NCBI GenBank assembly: GCA_039090855.1
Contig: CM077023.1
Location: forward strand, 85,101,127-85,165,126
Direction: 5' to 3'
DNA from: Macrothele yani
Taxonomy: Eukaryota > Arthropoda > Arachnida > Araneae > Macrothelidae
DNA: 64,000 nt
Shown here: positions 1 to 10,640 of the stretch, in pieces
Layout of the letters: every line of letters starts with the position of its first letter
Position numbering within the stretch: the stretch's first letter is position 1
The notes under the pieces: model-generated
What the model was told of the DNA's origin: nothing
What the model saw: only the letters and a program-made list of their open reading frames with translations
Database searches by the model: none
Position numbers and translations under genes: made by a program

Positions 1-461
1 AAAAAGGATATTATTTTTCCTAAACTGCGGGGTCCCCATGAAGCCCGCGCCCCTGAGCGACCTTCCTGAATGCACTGACGTTCCAGCACGGCCCGACACT
101 AATGTTTTTCATGTCGACATTTACTTGCATATGTTGAGCTATCATAAAAAGCAGTTGAACTCCCAAATTACTGACACTTGAGTACATCATTCGACGTCAG
201 TATGCCAAATACACACTGCTCATTATTCCTGGAAGATGGTCCAATATTTTCTGTTGGGTTACCTGTTTGTTTTTTTTTGTTTTTTGAGATGCCATACATA
301 GAATAGATCAGATCAGATTATATGTAGAGGATTTTAGGAAGTGTCTGACCCCAGGTCTTAAACAACCCTTAGAAATAGGAAGCAAGGAGATTCGGGTTAA
401 AGTGCACGATAGGAAAGTGACACGGAAGCGATTTTGAAAGGGGAAGGAAGACGTCCTTATT
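1..461. other. Unassigned sequence
   Basis: I see no coding region, RNA gene or recognisable repeat here. It is ordinary AT-rich sequence with a T-rich tract near 270-290. Confidence 0.6.
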
Positions 462-630
462 TATTACCAGGGGGCCAGTACACGGAGTCCAACGGCTTAA
501 CGTGCCCATCCGACGCACGGCGGATATTTAGTGGTTCGGGCGTTCGTACCTGCCTGGGATCGAACCCGAGGTCTTCCCCTAGGTAGTCACCAACGTTGAC
601 AGCTAGGCCACTAGGCCACCCGCGGCCCAA
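462..630 (-). repeat. tRNA-derived SINE-like repeat (second SINE family)
   Basis: On the minus strand, starting near 630, a GC-rich tRNA-like head reads into an A-box-like stretch (TGGCCTAGTGG) and then a good B box (GGTTCGATCCC) near 555-565. The 3' part is not the tail of the common SINE family of this window. The 92-codon frame across it is incidental. It could be a degenerate tRNA pseudogene or a distinct SINE; only one copy is present, so the ends are estimates. Confidence 0.45.
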
Positions 631-803
631 TATATAGAACAGCAAAGAAACGAAATGCTTTATTACTGGGGTGTCGTAACAATAGCATGCCCAGAAATTT
701 TTTGGGGGGAAGGGGGTTCGAAATGTTTTTTTCATACATCTAAATTCTTATTACATTCTTATTACCTATATTATTAACACCACTAAATGGTTGACCAGTT
801 ATA

Positions 804-2212
804 CACTGCTGGCCACCCAAAATGCAGCACCAAGAAGGACACGAGATAGCAAAGCCAGATTTACTGGACACATAACAACAGATACAAAGATGAACCGGCT
901 GAGCTTAAAGGCCCGTGCGACTTGCGGAACACGCAGACATCAATAGTTCGTGTGGCCCCCATGGTTGGCAATAACGGCCGCTACACGCCGCGGCATCGAA
1001 CGAAAGAGGATTTGGATGTGGGCTTGGGGTATGTCGGTCCAGGCTGCTTCCACACGTTGCCACAGTTCATCAGTCGTGGCCACGGGTGGTGCTTGCCGGG
1101 CCACTTGGTTGCCGATCAGCGACCAGACGTGTTCGATGGGCGACATATCGGGAGAACAGGCGGGATACAGCAGCAGTGACACCTGGTGGGCCGTGAAGAA
1201 TTGTTGCACGATGCGTGCCACGTGCGAGCGCGCATTGACCTGTTGAAACATGGCCGCTGGAAGTACCTGCAGGTAAGGTAGGACTACAGGCTCCAAAACG
1301 CCGGACATGTAGCGGTGGATGTTGAGTGTACCAGCGATGCGTACCACAGGGGTGCGGGTGTCATATCTAATTGCGCCCCAAACCATAACTCCAGGCGACG
1401 GACCGATATGGCGATGCATAATGCAGGCGTAAAACAGTCTCTCGCCGCGGTGCTGCCACACGCGGATTCGACCATCGTGGTGTTGCAGACAGAAGCGGGA
1501 TTCGTCGGAGAAGACAATGTCGTGCCATTCTGTAGTCCAGGTGCGGCGTTCAATGGCCCTCTGCCGCCGCACTCGCCGATGGTGTAACGATAATGATAAT
1601 CGGAGCAATATGCGCCGTGCGACAAGTCCCCGCTCCTGCAGACGACGTCGAACGGTACGTGCTGACACAGGTTGTTGCGCAACACACCCTAATTCCTGCG
1701 CTAACGTTCGTGATGTGTCGGTGCGAGCCGTCAATGCCCGCCGCACAAAATGCCGGTCCTCTCGTTCGGTGGTGTGTCGCAGCTGCGGCAATCGCTCATG
1801 TCGGCCCGTCCGTCCCTCCAGCACCCACCGAATCCATACTCGCCTCACTGTGGCTAGATGTCGTCCCACACGTGCGCCGATGTCTCGGTACAATAAACCG
1901 ATGTCGCGATAAGCCACTATTCGTCCTTTGTTGAACTCCGAATCGTGCTGGAATGACTGCCGTATTCTGCGACGAGGCATCAGGAAACTTCCCACGCACA
2001 GGTCCGGCAGCACAACCCACTTCCACTACTTACACCCCGCCTTCTGTTCACCCTTCTTATAGTGCTTCTCGGTGTCGTGCCGGGCGCACATGATATGCAT
2101 ATGCCCTGCAATACTGATAGTTTGCATGTCCCCTCGCGGGCGACGCATGCTGCGACTTTCAGGCCAATCGGATGCTTCCTTCTTGGTGTTGCATTTTGGG
2201 TGGCCAGCAGTG
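804..2212 (-). mobile_element. Tc1-like DNA transposon, family A, copy A1
   Basis: A complete 1409-bp element. The left end begins CACTGCTGGCCACCCAAAAT and the right end is its reverse complement; the inverted match runs about 36 bp with one visible mismatch. A TA dinucleotide flanks both sides (802-803 and 2213-2214), the target duplication expected of Tc1/mariner. Copies A2 and A3 in this window share the ends and length. The transposase reads on the minus strand. Confidence 0.93.
940..1980 (-). CDS. Tc1-like transposase, uninterrupted but with a mutated catalytic residue
   Basis: Encodes a 346-residue DDE-superfamily transposase that would cut and paste the surrounding element in the nucleus. 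The ATG at 1980 (MPRRRIRQSF) was chosen because the upstream extension begins at a non-ATG codon and is not needed by the family. An N-terminal helix-turn-helix DNA-binding region comes first. The first catalytic Asp lies in FSDESRF, and PDMSPIEHVW carries the final Glu, with 34 residues between it and the second catalytic position, so the layout is DD34E. At that second position the family motif QQDNAR reads QQVNAR here: codon GTC at 1237-1239 instead of GAC. The frame has no stop, but the product should be catalytically dead. It may still bind its TIRs. Confidence 0.85.
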   Translation of the reverse strand: MPRRRIRQSFQHDSEFNKGRIVAYRDIGLLYRDIGARVGRHLATVRRVWIRWVLEGRTGRHERLPQLRHTTEREDRHFVRRALTARTDTSRTLAQELGCVAQQPVSARTVRRRLQERGLVARRILLRLSLSLHHRRVRRQRAIERRTWTTEWHDIVFSDESRFCLQHHDGRIRVWQHRGERLFYACIMHRHIGPSPGVMVWGAIRYDTRTPVVRIAGTLNIHRYMSGVLEPVVLPYLQVLPAAMFQQVNARSHVARIVQQFFTAHQVSLLLYPACSPDMSPIEHVWSLIGNQVARQAPPVATTDELWQRVEAAWTDIPQAHIQILFRSMPRRVAAVIANHGGHTNY

Positions 2213-2214
2213 TA

Positions 2215-3659
2215 TTTTAAATTGAAATTCTGTAATAGTCTTCTGGTTTTATGTTACAGCATTGATTTTGTTTTGATGTGGTTCTTGGTATTTTAATCAA
2301 AACTCATTGCTTTTCAGCGTGTTTTAGAGTAATCTGAAATAAGTCATATAACTCAAATTTGGTATTGCTTCGTCGTCACAGAAAATTTCAGTATACCCAT
2401 TTATTGGCTTTTCATTGCAATGGGACATTATGGTCTTTGGCTCCTTGCCGCTCTCTCGTTGTCATAGAGAAAACATTTTTATTTGTTGTCATGAGGCATG
2501 AAAATAATTTCAAATGCTATTAAAAGTTTGCCGTTTAAAATCGAGTTCTTGAAATTTCGAAAGGCTCCAAATTTGGGGGTTAAGCTCCTTCCCCCTTGGG
2601 AGCACCACTGTGTCGTAACATAGTAATGCTAGTTTCCTTGCTGCCTTAGACTTTATTGACACGGAAACTAACGGAAAAACAGCGATTAACCCCCCCCCCT
2701 TCCCCACCCGCTTCTGTCATCTGATCAAAACAGCTCATCCATCTACACGTAAAAACCCTCTTGGTGTAAAGCAAGAGCACGTTTCAATACACGAAGCCTT
2801 AGTTAATTACTTTGAATACGTCATTGTTTTAGGCGATTGGTCCTATGCCAGAAAAAAACCCAACAGAAAAACAATCAATTGATACCTAATGGGAAAAAAC
2901 GCATTTTCAACAATCTGAATTCTTGCAAATTAAAATATCGATAAACTTATCATTTCGTTTCTTCGTTTTTCATTTCTATATTTTTTTTTTTCATTTTTGG
3001 CATAAACTGCATTTACAGTGGAATGTCTGAAACAGCGCAAAGCCAGTTTTTATTCAATTGATGATTCCCTGATTGTATTACTCTTAAACTGAATTTTAAA
3101 ACGATCGATTTTCTAATAACAATTTTTAGAAATAATTTAAAGACTTTCGAAAAACAGCGACCACGAAGTTAGTCTTTAAATTGTCAGCATTGTGAAGATA
3201 TCTGGTTTGGGACAAACTCGAAAGCTATTGTCCTTTGAACAATTTGTTCAATGTGTTCAAAACTAACGACGTTTTTTGCCAATGGATGAGAACTTTTTTT
3301 TTCGCATGGGGCTGTTCATGTATCGTTCATATGTCTTTAGAAGATCGTTTTCACATTGTGCAGTGAATGGAAAAAGTAAAGGCTGTCCTATTGACATGCA
3401 CACAGTTTGTCCTTTAATACACACTGTAAAAAATCTTAAAGTAAATTTTCTGATTCGAGCCGTAAACGTGTCACTACAAAAACTGACATTTTTTTCAGAT
3501 AATATCTGCAAGGAGCTGTTAAGCACCGTGAATCTTGCAATTACATATCGTGTAATTTACTGCATGTAATATTGAGCTTTCGCACTTAAAAAAAGCACGG
3601 CCTGTGACGCACTACAGAAGTGAATCACGTGTCAAGGCGACAAATGTACAGCAGTACAT
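2215..3659. other. Unassigned AT-rich sequence
   Basis: No gene or repeat recognised. A run of C lies near 2691-2699 and a T-rich tract near 2980-2992. The small frames at 2510-2707 and the opposite-strand pair at 3263-3569 have no recognisable domains and look like chance. Confidence 0.55.
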
Positions 3660-3734
3660 TCCGTCTGGGTAACTTAGTTGGGAGAGCAACTTACTCCGGA
3701 GTAAGGGGGCGCAGTTTCGATCCTCGTCACGGAC
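3660..3734 (+). repeat. Degenerate tRNA-like sequence
   Basis: An A-box-like stretch (TAACTTAGTTGGGAGAGC) is followed about 35 bp later by a B-box-like GTTTCGATCC. The acceptor and T stems pair poorly, so this is more likely a tRNA pseudogene or the head of an old SINE than a working tRNA. Confidence 0.35.
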
Positions 3735-4272
3735 AAAGATGTGTTTTCACAGGCCTCTAGAGACATGAGAATCAAACGAATTATAATTTTATATCTTCTG
3801 CCTCATGACCTTACACCAAAAGAAAATTCAAAGTTATGAACATTTCGGTGAACTTTCCAGTGATACACGTTAGCCTTACGACACATGCTGGAAAATGGGC
3901 AAATTTCACAACTGTTCACCGTCTACCCCCTTCTCCCCCCCCCCCAAAAAAAATTAACAACAATAAATGCGTACCACATCAAATGAAAAAGAAATATTTC
4001 ATTTGCACGTATCTTTTCCATTCTTTTTCTCTCCATACTTCGCTAATGCTTCACGAAAACTACACCGCACAACCCACACGTTACACGCTAGTAGCCACAT
4101 CAACATTTCAAGCAATCAATGCGCATGCGCGGTTTCCCTGTTCCGTTTCTGTTGATAACCAGATCGTGTTTCCGTCCCCGCCGTGAATGTACAGTTTTCA
4201 GTTTTAAACTGCTAAATATTAATATGACATTTTGCTGTAGCCATATGCAATAATTTTCAGTACAAACTGCAC

Positions 4273-4303
<31 letters not shown>

Positions 4304-4467
4304 TTTTTGCAGTGAGTAAAAGCCCCTGGATTTACCGTATTCAGATGTCTTTACTATTGTAAAGAAAGCTCTGTTTCGAGTTCGATTGGAAGTAGAATAA
4401 CTACATTTGCACAGCCAAGCTAGCTTTCCGCCGATAGAGAAGTGTACTAGACATATTTGCTAACTTA
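3735..4467. other. Unassigned sequence with simple repeats
   Basis: No gene recognised. A C-rich run followed by an A run lies near 3928-3951, and a (TA)n tract followed by about 14 T lies at 4273-4308. Confidence 0.55.
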
Positions 4468-4839
4468 ATGATTCAATCACAAAAGCTTAAGGTAGCAATC
4501 TTAAAAGCACGATAATTAAAACACTATGCAGGCTTCCGATGAAGTGAAGAACTTATTTAATGCATATATCGATTTAAAATCATCATATCTGGATTGACGA
4601 CATGATCACCTGTTCTGTACGTCACGCCTGTAAGTTACTTATATGTCTCCCCACCCAAAAATGTTCCTTCAGGTCTTCCATCTGATGATGGTCTTTAGGA
4701 AGACCAAAAGTTCTTATGGCTTTATTTTTAGTCTTTTAACTTATACATTAAATAAGTTCTTCACTTCATCGGAAGCCTGCGTAGTGTTTTAATTATCGTG
4801 CTTTTAAGATTGCTACCTGAAGCTTTTGTGATTGACTCA
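4468..4839. repeat. Foldback element with inverted arms of about 95 bp
   Basis: The left arm (about 4468-4564) and right arm (about 4741-4839) are inverted copies with only a few mismatches; both contain the same A/T-rich stretch ending in the reverse complement of AAATAAGTTCTTCACTTCAT. The spacer is about 175 bp. No transposase frame is present. A short repeat (CTAACTTAATGAT) occurs just before the left arm (4460-4472) and again at 4865-4877, a possible target-site trace. It could be a MITE or an inverted pair of Penelope pseudo-LTR fragments. Confidence 0.7.
4678..4719 (+). ncRNA. Hammerhead ribozyme-like motif, degenerate
   Basis: CTGATGA (4682-4688) matches the first conserved hammerhead core box. 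It is followed by a 6-bp hairpin GGTCTT/AAGACC (4690-4695 with 4700-4705) in the stem II position and by AAAAG where the family has GAAA. Flanking CCAT (4678-4681) can pair with ATGG (4716-4719) as a short stem I. The changed core base suggests an inactive relic. Hammerheads of this minimal kind are known in Penelope-like elements and retrozymes. The call rests on motif matching only. Confidence 0.4.
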
Positions 4840-5044
4840 TTCCGCACGAGAACCTGATATCTTCTCTAACTTAATGATATAGCATATATTTGCTGTGCAA
4901 TTTGACACTGCTTTTAAAACTTAATTTTCGCGTAAACATTTGCCACTTCTCTAAATTCCGATGCTGATAGGAAGAAATTTGCACATCCACTGGAACATGA
5001 GTAACGGTTCAGTCAATAACGTTCAGAGAAATTACGAGAGGAAA

Positions 5045-5112
5045 TTATCAGAAAAGAAGTTGTCCCATTGGTTTATAAATATTATCAGAAAAGAAGTTGT
5101 CCCATTGGTTCA
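5045..5112. repeat. Two-copy tandem duplication, 37-bp period
   Basis: TTATCAGAAAAGAAGTTGTC and the following 10 bases occur at 5045 and again at 5082, immediately before Tc1 element B1. A local duplication; no function suggested. Confidence 0.75.
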
Positions 5113-5133
5113 AATATTTCCCATTAGTTTATA

Positions 5134-6260
5134 CACTGAAGAGCAATTGAATTAGAGATACCTGTCTAGTAACGTGTAGCACCACCTTTCGCCCTGATGA
5201 CGGCGGCGATTCGTCTCGGCATGGACTCGACAAGACACCGGAAGCGTTGGGAAGCCAAACGGATCCACGACCCCTAAACAAGCTCCCACAGTTCACGAAG
5301 ATTTCATGGAGAGGGGTCATCTCTCTCGATGGCATCACAGATGTGCTCGATGGGATTGAGGTCAGGTGACCCAGATGGCCGAGGAAGCGAGGTCACGTCG
5401 GTGGAGTGTTCATCCAACCATTCGGATACAGTTCGCGAGCTGCATTGTCTTGTTGCAGGATGAGATCCCCAGTGAGATGTTGAAGACGCACAAACGGGAG
5501 CAAATGGTCGTCCAGGATATCCCGGTAACGTTGACCTGTGAGGGACGATGTCACACATACCAGGGGTCCCATTTCAGTCCACGTAAACAGTCCCCAGACG
5601 AGAATGCCACCCCCAACAGCTTGAAGAGTACCCTGCTGGCAAGAAGGATCCATCGCTTCATGTGGTTTGTGCCGTACTCGTATCTTGCCATCCGCATGTA
5701 CCAACGTGAATCTCGACTCATCAGTCCAGGCAACACTTTTCCACATGTCTAGGGTCCAGTGGCGATGTTCCCGCGCCCATGCTAATCTTTGCACCCTGTG
5801 ATGTGCGGTCAGCAGCGGTACACTCGTGGGACGATGGCTTCTGTACCCCATAGCGAGGAGATGGTTCTGAATGGTGTGGCTGCTTACACGTTTTTGTGCA
5901 CCAGCGTTTAATTGCAGAGTGATTTCTTGCACTGTGGCCCGTTTATCCGCTGTTACAATGCGAGCTAGCTGACGATGACCCCGCTCATCCACACGCTGTT
6001 GTCCACGGCAGTTGGCCCTTGCCGGGATGGTTTTACCGGATTCGATGTACTCACGGTGCACTCGTGACACAGTGGCTCGTGAAAATCCCAGTGCCTGCAC
6101 AACTTCCGAGATGGAGTGACTCATTCGTCGGGCCCCGACAATTTTCCCTCGATCAAATGCGCTTAGATCCTTCGTCATACCCATACTACTTCCGACTCTT
6201 ACTGATTCCCGTCGCATCACTCCTTATATTGTCAGATCGATGCATACGTCATGTCGTTTC
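5134..6260 (-). mobile_element. Tc1-like DNA transposon, family B, copy B1 (one end missing)
   Basis: The left end is intact, with TA at 5132-5133 followed by CACTGAAGAGCAATTGAAT. Aligned by eye to copy B2 at 38.7 kb, similarity runs to about 6260 and then stops, so roughly the last 85 bp, including the other TIR, are absent. Without both ends the copy cannot be mobilised. Confidence 0.85.
5166..6217 (-). pseudogene. Tc1-like transposase pseudogene (B1)
   Basis: Starts at the ATG at 6217 (MRRESVRVG) and would end at the TAG at 5166-5168. The N-terminal DNA-binding region and the first catalytic motif WTDESRFTL are clear. The second motif LQQDNA is present, but straight after it about 10 bp found in copy B2 are missing, shifting the frame near 5440. 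The remainder, including PDLNPIEH with the catalytic Glu, continues in another frame. Further changes occur near the C-terminus. An old inactive copy. Confidence 0.85.
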
Positions 6261-7052
6261 GTGAAAACCCAATGCGCGGCTTAAGAAGAGCCCCAGGTTA
6301 AACTTTCCTGAGTATCGGAAGAGTGTTCATGACTTGAGAAATGTGTTGAATCCTACAAAATATCTTTTTCTGCAAGGTATTTTAACTTTGAGGGTCAACA
6401 GCTCCAGCTAGCTAGTAACGGGGGAACCTGGAGTTGGCATCTAACTTTTTCCCGCACATGTTCAGTTGGCTACAAAGTTAAGATTACGGTTGAGAGCAGG
6501 AACACTTTCCCCCGGTTTTTATAGTTGCAATATAAAGCAGAATCGGAATTATCATTCCCACTGAAATTTAGTCACCCTGTTTTGCAGCCACTAATGACCC
6601 CAATATAAGGCACAGTGGGTAAAAGCGATCTGGGAAAAGACAATCTGTGTAGTAATCGTTATCCGGTGTAAGTGGTTTTCTAAGGGAAGCTGCCTTGGCT
6701 GTAGATGAGACTTAAGCCATTCGCAGGATCACGCTCCCGTTCCTAGTGTAGTCGTCAGGTGTACAGTAATCCCAACAAGACTGGTGTGAATTTCTTCTTC
6801 CAAACATTTTTGTAGAGATTGTTGGAATGTGTAGCGCCCACATGCTCCACAATATGCGAGTCTACCGTCCACCTTCTCGGATGCAGATAATTAGTCACCT
6901 CTCGAAGTCGCTCATCCTTCCATATGACTGAAGACCGTGAATCTGTGCATGCTACTCTTCCTCTGTGAGTCATGTCACTGCGAGCTGAAAGATCGTTGTA
7001 GTCTACAAACTTGCACGTTTAACCAAAAGGTCAGTACATTCGCAATGATGTT
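6261..7052. other. Unassigned sequence
   Basis: No coding region, repeat or RNA gene recognised. Confidence 0.5.
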
Positions 7053-7060
7053 AATTAGCT

Positions 7061-7287
7061 GCCGCCCCGGTGGCGCAGTGGTCTAAGGCGCTGGCCTCTG
7101 ATCATTCGTCTGTAAGGGGTCCGGGTTCGAATCCCGGTCAGGCATGGATGTTGTGTTTGTCTTACGGCACTGGCTCTCTCCCTTCCCTGGAACCAGTGAC
7201 CCTAAATTAGGGACGGGCGACTGCTTATAGCCCATTGAGTTGCTCACGGTGGTAGTTAAACCTCCAATCAAAAAAAAAAAAAATAAT
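7061..7287 (+). repeat. tRNA-Leu-like SINE, family 1
   Basis: A near-consensus copy. The head GCCGCCCCGGTGGCGCAG runs into AGTGGTCTAAGGCGC, typical of leucine/serine tRNAs, and the B box GGTTCGAATCCC follows. The body contains CCCTAAATTAGGG and the end is an A-rich tail. The 7-bp direct repeat AATTAGC flanks it (7053-7059 and 7288-7294), marking target-primed insertion. The frame often read across these copies is incidental. Confidence 0.92.
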
Positions 7288-7557
7288 AATTAGCCACTTC
7301 CTCCGCTGGATTGATCTGTTGGTGAAATAATTTGCATATCCCAACATAGCTCGTCTACATTCTGACCAGCATATGAATAGGACAACCGCTTGTGCATGCG
7401 GCTACTTCAATGAACCTAATAAGAAGATACTTGCTTATTTCGCTCATATTCTCTTTGAAAGCTTATAAGCAAAATACTTGCTGTATTTTCTGATTAAATT
7501 TAATGGTATGACACTCCAAAAAGGATTTGATGTATCCCATTATTGAATTTATATTAT

Positions 7558-7797
7558 TCATCCTTTTCTGGAGGGAAGGGGCTGACGACCACAGTGAGCA
7601 ACACAGTGGGCAATAAGCAGTCGCCCGTCCCTAATTTGGAGTTACTAGTTCCAAGGAAGGCAGAGAGCCAGTGCCGTAGGACAAAAGCACCATCCATATC
7701 TCTTCCGGAATTTGAACCCATGTCCATCTCGGGCTAGTGATTCGAACCCAATGCGTCGTACCACTCAGCCGCACGGGTGGCTCTTTGCCCTCAGTCT
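7558..7797 (-). repeat. tRNA-Leu-like SINE, family 1, diverged
   Basis: An older copy on the minus strand. The body is recognisable (GCAATAAGCAGTCGCCCGTC with the plain orientation seen on the plus strand), while the tRNA-like head near 7740-7795 differs from the consensus and carries two B-box-like sites. No clear target duplication. Confidence 0.75.
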
Positions 7798-9221
7798 TAC
7801 AATTACGATCCTGTTTTATTACATTTAGGATCATCTGGTAATTCTCTGCCATGGCTTCTTCGCCATATATGACGCAGAATATACACTCATTTTTTTTCAA
7901 TCGTGTTGCGTATGTTCTAATAAATTTACACAGTAGGATGATTTCAAAATATATTTTTTAAACTTTTTGTCTTGTTCGGATGTCTTCCCATGATCCAGCT
8001 GTCTTCAAGAAGTTGACTTGTTGGAATGGAGGTTTTGATTCCATTCTCTGACATGTTAAACATTCATGAGAACAAGCCTTGATTCAATAAAATTTACTCC
8101 TAGGTTATGATTCTCAAAAAAAAAAAAAAAAAAAAAAAAAATGGCTTTTGATAGTTGAGAATACTTCTTCATTCTCTATCACGTGAATCAAAATCAGCTT
8201 TCGTTGAAGCTTCCAATACAGTAAATGCACGCAAGTGGATGATCAACCAAAATCATAGAGAAAAGATGAGCTTCTTATATCTATGTAGTCCACATTGTAG
8301 TGCTCGATTTTGGTCACTTGCCAAAACTGTTGTGTGTGTGTGTGTGGCTTCAATTTGTTCTCTTCGTTCATTCCTCCTTTTACTTAACCTGTCACTAACT
8401 TACGTATTTCTAAGGGAACAGCTGATGTTCTTGCGTCCAATTTTTCTGAGCAACGTGTCCTAAAGAAATTTTAAAATCCTCCACCAGACAAACATTTCTA
8501 AATACCTTTCACAAACTGCCTTCAGCTCTGAGCGTTCCGCCATCGTAAAACAAGCAGAATGAAGTTCGCCACTTTTGAAACAAATGAAGTCTCTGATCCA
8601 AAAGTATGCAATTATTCAAAAATCGTGCGCGCCTGAACGAATAGCTGTTCAGTAATTTACGTTTCAGCTGTCGTTGTCAACGGTTATTATTTAAATGGGT
8701 TGAAACTTGCTTATGTATAGCCTATTATTGAAAAAAAAAGGGTGGGTCGTCTTTCTCCTCACATTATAGTTTGTGGCATCTGTTTTGTTCAGAATAACAA
8801 AGAAACTAATGACACACTATTGTATTATTAAGAGATTTTTGAACACGGTACTGATTGTCAGTAAAGATTTTCTCACAGCTCACCAGCAGCTAACGTTTTA
8901 TCTTATGTTAGCCATGTTTGGAAAATGGCTACGGAAAGGCTTAGAGTTCAAGTTCTGGTACGTGGTATTTCAAATGCTTTTGATAAAGTTTGGCATACTA
9001 GTCTTTTAAATAAACTTGGGTTGAATCTCAATCCTGCGTTTTGACGCTGCGATTCTAGTTCCCCTTTTGTTTGTAGCTTACGCTTAGCTCAAAGTGCAAT
9101 CGGATGCATTTTTGCTTAATGAAACCATGCCCCAAGGGTGGGTGGGTTCTCTCACCAACCCTCTTGCTTTATCGTATCTATGATATACTTTTCAGTAATG
9201 CAAATATTAATGTTACTGCAT
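7798..9221. other. Unassigned sequence with simple repeats
   Basis: No gene recognised. A 26-base A run lies at 8116-8141 and a short (TG)n at 8329-8345. Frames at 8155-8463 and 8773-9009 have no recognisable domain and no homologous partner in the window. Confidence 0.5.
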
Positions 9222-9229
9222 CTTATGCC

Positions 9230-10229
9230 CAGTGGCGGATTTAGAGTTACCTGGGCCCTACGCGCAGCATCGGCATAGAACCCTCACTTTGTACGCCATC
9301 CTTGAAAAGTAACGGTTTTTGTTGAAGCATACCGCCCCCCCCACCTAATTTTTATTTTCTCATAATAAAAATATATGAGAAAGTATTGTAATATGATTAC
9401 AAAAAAACTCAACTTCGAAATTTCAACAGAAATACACATTTTAGGTTCCCCCAAAACATGATTTGACTATTTCCTTGGTGTGTGAGCGCGCGCGCGCTTG
9501 TGTGTGTGTGGTTTGTTGCTGCCGTAACTCGATAACTGTTATACATTGCTACCAAGGCGAAATTTATTATTTAGCGTTTTGGTGATACGCTGATGGTAAA
9601 GGCTTTGTTAACGAAGAAAAGTCAGAGAAATTTTGCAAGATGGTCAAGTTGGTGCATTTAACATGTTACATACGGTTAGTTTAGGACACTACTTTAATTG
9701 ACATTTATGCTATATGCGGTGAGAGATCAGCTGTCACATATCATCAGATTGCACACCCACTGACAGTTCCTCTAAAGAGCTCGAACATGGATAATATCGA
9801 TTAGAATGTCTGCTGAAACTAGCTTTACTAATGTCATTGTACTCGTATGGTAGGTCTTGTGATTGCCTCTAAAAACTCCACTGAATGAGGAAAAAGAAAT
9901 TTGAAGAAAAAATGAGCAGCTACAATAAATGCCGAATTAAAGAGCAAGATATTCATTATATTCCAAGCAAAACTGCGAGAAATAATATCCATACCTCTTT
10001 GAGTTCAGTTGTAATGCAGTATTAAGTAACATTACTCTCTCAAAACGTTTTTTAGTCATCCTGTGTGTGTGAAAACAGCTAATTTATCCTTTGGTCTGTC
10101 TTATTTTTTAGTTGCTGTTTTTGAGAAGAAATAAGAAAAAATGAAAAATCGTTATTTTGGTGGCCCTCCAGCATCACAGGGCTAAGCATCTGGGCTTTGT
10201 AGGGTTCCCCGTAAATCCCCCCCCCCCTG
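9230..10229. mobile_element. Non-autonomous hAT-type element, 1.0 kb
   Basis: The left end begins CAGTGGCGGATTTA; the right end, reverse-complemented, begins CAGG, a run of G, then GATTTACGGGG. The flanks are CTTATGCC (9222-9229) and TTTATGCC (10230-10237), an 8-bp target duplication with one mismatch, as expected for hAT elements. There is no transposase frame, so it would depend on a related autonomous element. The interior is AT-rich with a (GC)n(TG)n tract near 9486-9510. Confidence 0.7.
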
Positions 10230-10237
10230 TTTATGCC

Positions 10238-10638
10238 TTGAATTAGTAATGAAGTTCTGATTAATACCAGTCATCATGAAAAAAACGATGGTTCTTTTTG
10301 AGCTACGATACATATGATATTTGTCACAGCAGTAAGAATAATTCTTTCAGCAAAAAAGTCATTTCGTATGATAATTTTCAAAATACAATTTGAATGTTCA
10401 AGTGGGCCTTCCTATTTTGACAAAATTATGTCAGGCACAAGCAAGTAATCAGTTGTATTCTTTGAATTGCAATAAAAAAAATATCAAATGCTTTTTGAAG
10501 ACGCTAAACTAACTGAGAAAACACAGTTAAGTCATGGAATTAAAGATTTTTTACGATTCGTATTTTTCAAAATTTGTTGCAACTCGTCAAAGATGCGATC
10601 CTTGCGTCATGTCTTTCGGAAAGCTAAACGGTTAGAAA
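10238..10638. other. Unassigned sequence
   Basis: No gene recognised; lies between the hAT-type element and Tc1 element C1. Confidence 0.5.
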
Positions 10639-10640
10639 TA

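Noticed and set aside
922..1246. Plus-strand frames opposite the Tc1 A1 transposase
   Set aside because: Antisense shadows of the transposase with no recognisable domain; the same holds for frames opposite the other transposases.
3263..3569. Overlapping frames of about 90 codons on both strands
   Set aside because: Neither has a recognisable domain, and such opposite pairs arise by chance in low-complexity sequence.
7061..7140. A functional tRNA-Leu gene at the SINE heads
   Set aside because: A and B boxes are good, but every copy continues into the same non-tRNA body and A tail with target duplications.
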